The position numbers and the translations under genes are program-made. Below, piece after piece: positions 50,601-60,773 of a stretch of 64,000 nt of DNA. Source of the stretch: Strongylocentrotus droebachiensis (lineage: Eukaryota > Echinodermata > Echinoidea > Camarodonta > Strongylocentrotidae); contig JAVYIG010006538.1 of the NCBI GenBank assembly GCA_035222895.1, positions 52,308 through 116,307 on the forward strand, written 5' to 3'. The notes under the pieces were generated by a model. It was not told the DNA's origin. It made no database searches and saw only the letters and a program-made list of their open reading frames with translations. The first letter of the stretch is position 1, and the number at the start of each line of letters is the position of its first letter.

Positions 50601-53106
50601 TATTATAGCCAGTGTTCATTTGGGGGGGGGGGATAATTGTGATATTCAGGAAACTATTTCTTACACAGAGCTTGCATGGTGAATAATAATTTGTTTCCCT
50701 GCATCTGGTTATTCACAAAAAAACTCCCTAAAATGGAAAAAAGGGATATTGCTACTTAGTATGCTCTTATGAATCATGGGAGAGAAAAAGTATTGAAATA
50801 CATAGAGCACTTGATTCATCTTGATAGACAACTTGTTTTTTTGGTCAAATATTATGGAATGTGAAAATACTTGTCATTTCTGTTACAACATGGTGTGATA
50901 CTGATGCATATTCAATTTTTTTTAATTTGCATATTCATTCTCTTGGTTTAACTTGCTCTGTATAATTTTCTCCACCCTCTGCCCGACACCAATGTTGAAG
51001 CAATAACACAGATCGTTAAATGGAACTGTCATTTTGCCTGTTGAAAGCCAGAAAGGCATTAACTCATATCATGTTATACAGAGTTAACGTCCTTCTGCCT
51101 CAGAACAGACAATTTACAAGAGACACTTCATAAGAAGGGTCTAAAAAATGTTGAACCTTTTTTGTTGTTATTTTTAATATTTTGTCTACATTTGAAATAA
51201 ACAATATTTCTGTTCCGAGCCAGAAGGGTGTTAACTCTGTGTTAGAGTATATGAGTTTGAAATGCCTTTCAGGCTCCACATATACATAAATTCATGTAAC
51301 GTTAATTAGAAACCCATATCCGACTGGGAATTCCCCCACTCAAACTCACTTGAGAAACTCCTTGTGGTTGTAAACACCACCTTTACATTGGATTATTCCT
51401 AAGATTCCCAGTTCAGCCATTTGCTGTTAAGGTATAAAAAACAAAACCATGTCCTAGTATCCAGCCATTGCGTATTTACTTCATTTTGGAACTACCTCAT
51501 TAATCCAAAACTATTGACCAGGAACCATTTTAAACCAAATAATATTTCTAAAGAGAACAGAGTGTAACCATTTTAAATGTAACCATCCAAATTATTTGAA
51601 GTAATAGATGGAGTTTGTATGGCTTAATTATGCTCAACAAACCCAGAAAAATAGCATCATGTTGTTTTGTTTGTCAGAATATTTACCGGTACCTCAAATA
51701 ATTTTTATTTTGTTGCAACTGTTGTAGGATCTATATTTTTATGTTTGATGTGTCCTGTCTCGAACCTATTATTTTTTCTATCAATTGTCTTGATAGATAA
51801 TGTTTGTTGTACATTTTTTCCTTGTCAATACAACGTTTGTCAGCTCTCTTCTTGTATATCCTTCACTTTGTACACAGTTCTTCCAAAGGATTGAGAAGTT
51901 GAGTGAATAAACAGTGTTGTGTCAATAATGAAATTAAAAAATGCTTGAAAAATGAAAATGAATGTGTTTGTGTCCAATTGTTTAGACTACTGCTTTTTCA
52001 TTTTAAAATGAAATTCTCTTTTGTGTTATAAGTATCGTACATTTTGAAGTTAATACAGGTTTATGGAAAAGCGCAACCAAAAGACACAACAGCATATTTT
52101 TGTTCCAGTTGGGGAGTTTCTTCCCATAATGTACCACTAGCACTTTCTTTGATTGATTGAATATATACAACCATTCTCATCATCTTTTTGTTATTGTTGC
52201 CCGGGATGTGATGGGTTGTAGAAAGTCGTAGCTTATCGTAACAATTTACCAAATTCTTTGAAACTGCTAAAGGAGTGCAAACAGTATTCATATTCGGATA
52301 TTGTGAATGTGGTATGAAATAAGTCATATTTCTTAATGCTACTCTCTCCCATATATTCTTTGTCAAATGCCCCCAATCTTTGAAATTCTGCGACAACAAC
52401 AACAAAAGTATATAAGAGATGTGTAGTTCAACAAAGTATGGACTTCATGTAATTTTGGCTAATGCATTGGTATTTATTAAAAAGATTATCTAAAATTATT
52501 AATTTCAATGGAGATTTGATCTTACGAATGTGCTGAAAATTGTTTTTACGGTAGTTTTTTTCTTGAAAAAAAAATGTTAAAGGGCTACTAACCAAAACTG
52601 GCTAAAAAATTAAAAAAAAGACGTAGATAATTTTTGACGGAGATTCCAAACGTGACAATGATTTTTCTTAGAAATCATCAATAATTTTGGAATCTAGCTT
52701 TAATAATGACAACTCAGAACGCTCAGAAGAAAGCCCATGCAGTTTCAGAGCTGTATTGGGCAATAGCTTATGACGTCACTGCATGAAATTTCTTGGTGAA
52801 AAGGAGGGTGAGGCATTTAAATGTCTTTAAAAAGGCAAACTATGATATTAATTAAAAAAAAAGAGCGCATTACCAATGAGCGCAATTAAAGAAAACACAT
52901 ACGCGCACCTTACCCTCAATATGTTTCATTTATGCATTTATGAATTACAATAAGATTGTAAGATCCCTAGTTGTAGGACAAATCGGACATGTTCGCAATG
53001 GCGTCAAATGCCTCATTAAGCCACGTAATCATATTACCTTTTTTTGAGGGGCGTAGCCCAGCAAGCGTGAGATCTGTAAAAAATGGATGGTTATTATCAT
53101 TTTTTG
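47627..53106. other. E2F 3' UTR and intergenic region
   Basis: AATAAA signals at about 50236 and 51905 (the latter followed by TGTTGTGT) could end E2F transcripts. Two GAGCCAGAAGGG hairpins lie at 51045-51102 and 51217-51276. No coding exon recognised; a 50-base block at 52865-52919 is repeated at 57838-57891. Confidence 0.5.
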
Positions 53107-53597
53107 CAGGCGCGGATCCAGGAATTTCTTGCCGGGGGGGCACAAGGAGGGGCACCGTGTGGGAAAGAGAACATATATATATATTTTTTTAAGTCCCCCC
53201 AAAAATCGCAACGACTCAGCCAGCCGCTGAATAAGCGGGGGGGGGGGGGGGGGGGGGGGGGGGGGTAACCGGACACTTTTTAAATATTTTTTAGTCCCAA
53301 AAAAAATCGCAACGACTCAGCCAGCCGCTGAATAAGCGGGGGGGGGGGGGGGGGGGGGGGGGGTAAGAGGACACTTTTTTTTTTTTTTTTTAGGTCACAA
53401 AATTTTTAAATTTGACATTTTGCTTCGTTAGGGGGGGGGGTAAGGTCACCTTTTTAGGTCAGCCATTTAGGTCAGCCATTCAGGGGGGCACGCCCCTGTT
53501 TTTCAGTGTATTTTGGGCGGATTTAGGGCTGATTTTAACATATTTTTTTCGGCCGGGGGGGCACGTGCCCCCTGTGCCCCCCCTGGATCCGCCACTG
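53107..53597. mobile_element. CAG/CTG-ended element with tandem G-tract modules
   Basis: Ends CAGGCGCGGATCCAGG and CCTGGATCCGCCACTG. The module AAATCGCAACGACTCAGCC... AATAAGC is repeated twice, followed by runs of 29 and 26 G. The same module is in the element at 32187 despite different ends. Strong potential for G-quadruplexes. Confidence 0.75.
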
Positions 53598-53929
53598 TTT
53601 TGGTCAATTTGGGGATTTTCTGAAATCTCAAAGGCTGGAATATTAATAAGTAGAGTTTGTAGAGGAGTATTCATGTTTTGGAAGGCTATGTTAGTTGGGT
53701 TAGAATCTCACTCTTTCATCTTTCATCTCTTTGCTTTTTTCATTCAAGTATTTTCTCTTTCTGCTCTCATATTAACCTTTTTTGTGCTATCTAAATGTTT
53801 TCCTCTATTCAAAATTTAAAAATTACTAGCGAAGACATTTTACCCTTTCATGTAGGTCTGCTTTATAAAGCTTTATATTTCTACATTGCTTACATTCTTG
53901 GATATAAATTCTGAAAATAGTTGATTTGC

Positions 53930-54064
53930 CGCCATCTGCGGACAGATTTTTATAGTTCGAAGTGTTTTTTCACGCGTGGCTTTTGTGACTCAAGCTGTGA
54001 AAAGATCCCCAAAATTACCAGATGTATTTTGGGTCATAGACAACAACGTAGTGTGTAAAATATC
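53930..54064 (+). other. Possible non-coding first exon and promoter of the PABPN1 gene
   Basis: A GC-richer stretch with GCCGCCATCTGCGG (YY1-like start-site motif) and an ATCAG/GTATGT donor at 54064. The coding exon at 56466 follows a 3' splice-site-like sequence, so an upstream untranslated exon is expected, and this is the best candidate. Weak evidence. Confidence 0.3.
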
Positions 54065-56465
54065 AGGTATGTCAGAAAAAACTTCTTTGTTTAAATGAAT
54101 GAAAGGAAATAAGATTTTGGTGATATTTATGCTTAGGAATGTAGCTTTGTAGTAGTCTAGTTTGTCGATGTGTTTTCCGACAGCTGTATGAGTGATCTTT
54201 GTCGTCCCTCAGTCCCACCTCATCTTACAAAATGTTATATTTTTAGCAGTCTAGGCCTACCAATACCATTAAATAACGATTACCATTAAAGTGTGAATGT
54301 TAAATTGTTTAAGGCAACATTGAGACGATATTGAAATATTTTTGATCAATGAATGATAGAAATACATATGAAAGATGAACAAGAACTAGGGTTTAGATCT
54401 AGTTGAACTGAAGTAATTCAAGAAGAATTCAATTGAAACATTTTTTGCGCTGCTTCGTAGGCGCTTGTTCAGTAAGGTATCCAAAATTTGACCCGTAAAT
54501 CCGGCGTGGAGATACCCTACTAAAACATACCCAAAATGATGTAAATATTCATTAAATGTCCAAATGAAGAACATGAGGTAAAAGTCGTTATATTTATTAC
54601 CTGTTTCGTGTCAATTTTCTTGTTATTGTTGGAGTATTTTTTGGGAAAACGATGATATTAGTATACACTTTTTCACAGGTTTCACGGCAAACCGCTGCAC
54701 AATACAATTACAAGTGCATTCTACCGATGGTGGGTTGTGGGCGGGCGCGCGCCTGTGTGAAGTTATCTACCGTAATTATGTCTCAGATCCTCATTACGGT
54801 AGATTTTTTTGGCCTGCAAATGGGACATAGTTTTAACCTATTCAGTCTTTTTGTTATTATCAGGTTTCTACATTGATCTATTTATTTTTTTTTGTATACA
54901 GGAGACAAGATTTAATTTTTAAAAGGAGGGTGGAGAAGAAAAACATTACAATCAATGAAATTCAACAATTTAACATATTATGCCAGTTTAACAATTCATA
55001 AACAAGATTCAATTCAATTAATGTCTTCAAAACACCACTGACACTAAAAAAAACAATCATTTAAACAAGCGACTCAAAGCAAGAATGTGAAGGTGATCGT
55101 TTTCGGTCTAACTGGGCTGTGACGTAAGAGGGAAGACATGATCCCATCAGGCAGTGCGCCCGCAGCAGTTGTAAACATTGGATATTGTGCCTTTTCTGTG
55201 GATTTCAGCATACATATTTTACCCCCTACCCATTTTTAAAGGGACTTGGTAACATTGTTCAGATGAGAGATATGCCAGTGCTAATGTAGTGACTTCAATG
55301 CTAGATGTACAATTAAAGATAATCTGAAAATTTGAGTGAAAACGGACCATTATTCATGGTACAAATTGGGAAAAACTGATCTGATCTATTCCTTAATTCT
55401 CCCAACTATATTATTACAATTTAATTGCATTTAGGTGAATGAAAATTATCACAAAGCAATAAAATAGCTCTACATTCCATTCCAGACATTTAAGTGTTGA
55501 CAGATCTTTTATAGCCTGTTTTATGTCTTTTTTTCATGGAAAAACAGTTGGGAAAATTCAAAAATGGTTGGGAGAATTTACTGTTAATCACTGTTAGAGG
55601 GTGTCATACATCGACTCCTTCAAAGAAAACCATAGATATCTTTGTGGTTTGAGAATTTTTTCAGGATTTTTTGCTTGTCAGATGGTTAGTACAGTAGAAG
55701 GAATATAGTAAGTAACATTTTATACAAAAATTAAGCAATTTTTTCATCAACCTTCAACTATGTTACCAAGTCACTTTAAGGGTCATTTTGGCAGATTTTT
55801 CTGGAAATAAAGGCCCATTTGCCCAAAATTTTTAGGTGTTCACGGTCTTCACAATGCATAAACCCGAAAATTTGAAATGTCACTATGTCGCTGGCATTGA
55901 ACAAGAAATTCTCTCTGATTCCTCTAATGCTCAATCTTATATTATTCCAGACATTCTACAGAGTAAGCCTGTCAAGGATTTTTTTATTTTATCATCCTTT
56001 GGGCGGCCATTCTCAATGTATTTTAATAAATGAAAATGTGGAAGAGTGCTGAGTGCACCAGTTTGAAGTTTCCCCAATAGCAATAGACCAAAAAAGGCGC
56101 CAATCCCTTCTTCTTCTTTTTTTTTTTTTTTGGGGGGGGGAGAGTTTGTGTTATAGGGAACGTCCCTCTAATTGGAAGGAGACTCCATGCCAGATGTGCT
56201 CCACTATTGACATAGCCCAAATCAGGGGGGGGGGGGGGGTGGGGGCTCAGGGCGAATTAGCCCCCTAAAGGCCCTTAATGCCCAAAAGAGCCCCCAAAAT
56301 TCACCAAAAAAGCCCCCCAAACTGTGCATAGAGTTCAATGCAAAACAAATTGAAGAGTGTTACTCTCGTGCAAGCAAGCTTGAAAAGTAGCCCCCCAATT
56401 TTTTTTCCCTGGCCAAAATGAATTTGAACTTTATTTTTTCTGCAGATTGCTGAAGGTCCTTGATC
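54065..56465. other. Region upstream of PABPN1 coding exon 1
   Basis: Holds the TTAA element at 55236-55779 and G-rich tracts near 56133 and 56225. No coding exon recognised. Confidence 0.5.
55236..55779. mobile_element. TTAA-flanked element, family C
   Basis: Ends TTAAAGGGACTTGGTAACAT and ATGTTACCAAGTCACTTTAA, about 20 bp. The interior is AT-rich with GTTGGGAGAATT/AATTCTCCCAAC inverted pairs. Single copy in the window. Confidence 0.72.
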
Positions 56466-56606
56466 ATGGCCGAATTAGAGACGATAGCAGACTATGGCAC
56501 ATATCTGCCTGATGTGAGCGGAGGAGATGATTCTCTTCTATCACCCACAGAGAATGTATCCATGAACTTGGAACCAACGGAAGAGAACGCTGGAATTGAA
56601 GATGAG
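56466..56606 (+). CDS. PABPN1: PABPN1 exon 1 (coding)
   Basis: Encodes [20 protein letters not shown] then an acidic Ser/Glu stretch ending IEDE. The ATG lies 21 bases after TTTTTTCTGCAG, which looks like a 3' splice site, so a non-coding 5' exon probably exists upstream. Confidence 0.85.
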
Positions 56607-59600
56607 GTAGGCTTCTTCTATTGAAGGGAAACATAATTCGATTCTAGATGTTTCCTCAAGCTGAGGTGTAATAAAACATTTTATTTTCATTTAAAAAAAA
56701 TATTCACAGTTTGCCTATTTTCTAACTTGTTTTTTTCCTAACTTTTCTTCTATTATGTTCTGTAGGCAGTCATATGCACTTAGTAGTATATCTACATTGC
56801 ACATTTCATTAGGTTGATGGTTCTTTATAATCACCTGGAATTTTTCTTTGTATTGTGTTTTCTTTCTGGGGGAGGGTGGTATTCGTTAATAGCAACTTAT
56901 ATGTAACATTACACAAAAACTTAAAAAAGGCTTTGAAACTCATGATGATTATTCTTCTCTACTTCGTCACCCAGGAACTGGAAGCCATCAAAGCCCGCGT
57001 CCGTGAGATGGAGGAGGAGGCGGAGAAGCTGAAAGAGATGCAGAATGAAGTGGATAAACAGATGAACCTTAGCTCCCCTCCTCCTGCCCAGGCGGCCCCA
57101 CATCTATCACTGGAAGAGAAAGGAGAGGTCGATGCAAGATCCGTCTACGTTGGAAATGTAAGAGTAACCAAATTTTTTTAGCTAGCCTGCAGCAGATATT
57201 TATTGTTATATTCCACATACGAAGAATCTTGCTCTACGATTGGTCAAAAGTAAATCACGTGATGAAAGATAGTTCGCCCATGATTGATGGGATGAGCAAA
57301 ATGTTCGTTACACTGTGTAGATAGTACTACTATCTACACAGTGCAACACACTTTCACAGACACTATGAACATGACAGACAATGAAAGCGGACAAAATATA
57401 CAGTTCCTCAGGAAAACAAAGGAACATCCCTTCACTGCTATTATGTAAAAATGTGTAGAACAGGTGAATATGCATGTGACACCTGTTCTACACATTTTTA
57501 CATAATAGCAGTGAAGGTATGTCCCTTTGTCTACCTGAGGAACTGTATATTTTGTCCGCTTTCATTGTCTGTCATGTTCATAGTGAGAGATGCCAACTAG
57601 TACTAGTCCCGTAATTGGTACGGAAATTAACGACCATTCTTTTAAGATTCAGGGCGCCGCATAGGAAATTACTGATTTATTCCTCAAATTACTGATTTTG
57701 AGCCTTATGGTTACTGATTTGTGCTCTGAAAGGTTGGCATCCCTGCTTTCACTGAGGATAGAGGTACTATCTACACAGGGCAACGCACTTTCACTGAAGA
57801 TTATCTAAAAGCGCACTAAAACAGGCGTAATTAAGCGCGCATTACCAATGAGCGCAATTAAAGAAAACACATACGCGCACCTTACCCTCAAGTGGTTGGG
57901 TTAAACTTCAGCTTTTTTGGTGTGAATTTGGGCCTAGGTGTCTTTTATTTAGATGCATACACGTCCTTTTCATTTGTAGTTAAATTGTTTTAGATGTGGA
58001 ATATAAAGCAAATAATCACCTTTTGGTTTCAGGCGGTGGCAAACTATCACTTCCTCGTCGATCAGAATAGCTACATCCAGATCGCCTCGGAAGTGATAGT
58101 TTGTCCCATCACCTTCACCAACGGTAATTATTTGCTTATTATCTCTAGATATCAGACCTGATAATTTCCTGATTTGTTTCCCCCAATTGTTCTTTTCCTG
58201 ATTTTTATTTCTTTTTTCCCCCCAATTTTACACAGATTTTCCAGATTTTTCCTTATATTTCCTTATTTTTTAGTTGCCATTTTTTTTCTCCCCAAAGTTC
58301 TTTTTTTTTCTCTCTCAAGGGGGATTTTTAGTGCTCACTATCACTCCTTAAGATATGTAACTCTGGTTTGGTGCAAATCAAGTTGCGTTAAAAGAAAATT
58401 AACTTATACAAAATTATTGAATGAAGTGTTTTGATTTTCAACTGATGGGATAGCTTCTTTAAGTGTTTTATTTAATGTTCAGTTTAAACATAACTTTAAA
58501 CATAACTTTAATGCATTAGTTTCATTGACAAACAAATGTGTGCAGTTTTAGAGAGTATCAAATTCTAATTATCCATATTTTTTGTGAGGCATTTTATCAT
58601 CTTTGTATTTTTCATATGACCTAGATAACATATTGAAAGTGAAGAGTAAAGTATGAACTATTTACCAGGGTCTATGTACAATTGGACATATAGTTCTTGT
58701 GTTTGGAAGAATTTGGCTTTGAAAAACATAATTAAAGGACTGAACATATATTTTATGTATTATTATTCATAATTAATGTAATCATTATCTTGTCCAATCC
58801 AATTTCCGTTTTTGATGTACAGTTAATTCCGCATAACTCGAAGTAGCACAAGTCAAATTTTCCTGAAGTTGAATCAATTTTGTTTTACCAAACTATGCAA
58901 AACATGTGTTAATTATACTTCCTAAGTCAATTTCTTGATAAGTCAGAACCATTTTTTGCAGTCCTAACAGATTGGACTTATGCCAAGTGAACTGTATGCT
59001 TTTATAATCATGCAATATACATATATGTAGCACATATTACATGTTACACATACAGGTATTGCTTGAACTAAAGTAGGAACATTAACAACAAGTCACACCA
59101 AAGTCTATGGAATAATACATGCAGTCACGCGTGACACAGTGTGAGAGTATCTACTTTATTTCAAGCAGTACTGTAGAGACTGATGTATGATATACTCAAT
59201 TGTCAACTTCGATATCTCTCTTATGCTCTCAAACTTGCAGGTGGATTATTCAGCAACTGCAGAGGAATTAGAGAGTCACTTTCATGGCTGTGGACCAATA
59301 AACAGAGTCACCATCCTTTGTGATAAGTTTACTGGTCATCCTAAAGGGTAAATATAAGAGCATGTTTGCCCTCAAAAAGGGCTTGAACTTCAATTTTGGT
59401 CACATTTGTCACCTTTTTTTTTTGGTTGTCTAATTTGAAGGATGAAGAAATAATTCAGAGAAGTTGTAGAAATATCATTGTTAACTAACTTCATTTGGAT
59501 GGATCTACCACAGATTGAAATGTGTCATGGAAATGTAGTCCAAGCAAGATAAAAACTTTCAAATACATGTGTGTTTTTAGAAATATGGAACTGCAGACTG

Positions 59601-60773
59601 TGTAATACACATCAGCAAATTTTGATGGGACTCATTTCACAAAACCTTTTTCCAATGACAAATGACAAAAATCAGTGACAAATCTGCTGATAACCAATCA
59701 GAAGCAAGGATTTCACTAGCTTATAAGAAAAACTGTCATTTGTCACTGATGACAAGTTATGTGAACTGGGGCCCTTGTATGAAGTCTTGAAGTCCGGAAG
59801 CAATGGAATGTTTGTACTGATATATCAAAGCAAATTTATAGAGGGAATGATTCCCAACACCCTTCACCCCCCTTCCCCATTTAAGTTTAGTTTATTAGAT
59901 TCTTGTGATACATGTGTATTTCTGAGGGATAATGCCCAGATCTTGTATTGGTCTTCTGTTTGTTGTTTGAACATGTATACATTTTGTGGAATTCATGATT
60001 TTATGCTTAATTTACCCATGTTTTGTATTGTTTTCTAGATATGCCTATGTAGAGTTTGTAGAAAAGGACTCGATTGATACAGCATGTACCCTGAATTTAT
60101 CACTCTTTAAAGGAAGACAGATTAGGGTAAGTGTACCTCATGTTGTCTCGGTACTTTTCGCATTACAAAATATCCAAGTTCTGTAAAGTTTTGTGGAGTC
60201 CCCAATCACACCAAGGAGAGCAACAGAAGACTGACAGTTAACCATCATTAGACTGAACAGAAAGTGACAGTATACTGCATGGCACAAAATCGTATGATAT
60301 CGTCTACATTGATATTAGACAAAGTATTTCGAAATAATTGACATGAAGTTCTGTAATGTTCATAATTTGTCCGAAAGATTTTGTATGATTTCCATGAAGA
60401 TTTTGTTTGACCCTTGAAACATTGATCATTGATATGTATGAAAGTATTTTCAAAGCTGTTTTGCTCTGCATTTTGTATATACTGCAGACAATAATTATGT
60501 AGCTCAACCATAGTCATTTACCTATTATCAATACGATTTGATTTACAGGTTAATGCAAAGCGAACGAACCGTCCCGGCATCAGCACCACGGATCGTCCTC
60601 CCCGTGGGGGATACAGTGGCATGCGGGGTAGAGGTAGAGGGCGCTATGGACAGTCACCATTCGGAGGAGGAGGAGGCGGCGGAGGATACGGTGGCGGTGG
60701 CGGTGGTGGTGGTGGTGGATTCTACAGGGCAAGGCCCAGATTTAGGTGGGTCGCTAAACCAGCTACCTCTTGA
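56466..60773 (+). CDS. PABPN1: Nuclear poly(A)-binding protein, PABPN1/PABP2 type (3' end uncertain)
   Basis: Nuclear protein that binds growing poly(A) tails, stimulates poly(A) polymerase and sets tail length. Five exons are read. An acidic N-terminus (residues 1-47) is followed by a coiled coil at about 48-79 ([20 protein letters not shown]), which in the family contacts poly(A) polymerase. One RRM at about 102-178 has RNP2 (VYVGN) and RNP1 (KGYAYVEF). A basic C-terminus opens [13 protein letters not shown], diagnostic for PABPN1. Unlike vertebrate PABPN1 there is no N-terminal alanine tract. The C-terminus instead has RGRGRGR and two long glycine runs. Exon 5 either splices at 60745 to an exon I could not find, or reads through to TGA at 60771-60773 (about 247 residues). 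The end coordinate uses the read-through. Confidence 0.9.
56975..57157 (+). CDS. PABPN1: PABPN1 exon 2: coiled coil and RNP2
   Basis: Encodes [20 protein letters not shown], a Pro-rich linker ([11 protein letters not shown]) and ARSVYVGN, the RNP2 motif of the RRM. Phase 0 at both ends. Confidence 0.93.
57311..57343. repeat. 33-bp perfect palindrome
   Basis: CACTGTGTAGATAGTA, one central C, then the exact inverse. The sequence ACTATCTACACAG recurs as a direct copy at about 57764. Confidence 0.9.
57361..57585. repeat. Long near-perfect hairpin, 105-bp arms
   Basis: Arms 57361-57465 and 57481-57585 are inverse copies with only a few mismatches, around a 15-base loop. A transcript of either strand would fold into a long duplex. 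It lies in PABPN1 intron 2, next to the palindrome at 57311 and the hAT-like element at 57585. Confidence 0.9.
57585..57745. mobile_element. AGRGATGCCAAC-ended element (hAT-like)
   Basis: Ends GAGAGATGCCAAC and GTTGGCATCCCTG; the interior has repeated TTACTGATTT. Related ends occur in the element at 61318. Confidence 0.6.
58818..58996. mobile_element. TACAGTT-ended miniature element
   Basis: TACAGTTAATTCCGCATAAC start, GACTTATGCCAAGTGAACTGTA-type end. Layout parallels the TACAGT family but the sequence is distinct. Confidence 0.6.
59241..59347 (+). CDS. PABPN1: PABPN1 exon 3: RRM core
   Basis: Encodes [20 protein letters not shown] and [16 protein letters not shown], matching the PABPN1 RRM (HFHGCG and DKFTGHPKG are family-specific). 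Confidence 0.95.
59627..59773. mobile_element. GTTTCACAAA-family element, copy 3
   Basis: Interior ATGACAAATGACAAAAATCA and CTGCTGATAACCAATCAGAA match the copies at 5109 and 38501; ends degenerate (CATTTCACAAAA, ATGTGAAC). In PABPN1 intron 3. Confidence 0.75.
60039..60126 (+). CDS. PABPN1: PABPN1 exon 4: RNP1
   Basis: Completes Gly and encodes [20 protein letters not shown] then SLFKGRQIR, the RNP1 strand and last RRM helix. TTTTCTAG acceptor, GTAAGT donor. Confidence 0.95.
60549..60745 (+). CDS. PABPN1: PABPN1 exon 5: KRTNRPGI and glycine-rich tail
   Basis: Encodes [20 protein letters not shown], then RGRGRGRYG and two runs of 8 and 9 glycines separated by Tyr, then [16 protein letters not shown] at 60745 is a possible donor; without splicing the frame adds RWVAKPATS and stops. 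Confidence 0.85.

Noticed and set aside
53412-53819. 135-codon open frame
   Set aside because: The first half is the G/C-rich end of a transposon (RPGGHVPPVPPLDPPLF from poly-G sequence) and the rest is AT-rich intergenic; not a gene.
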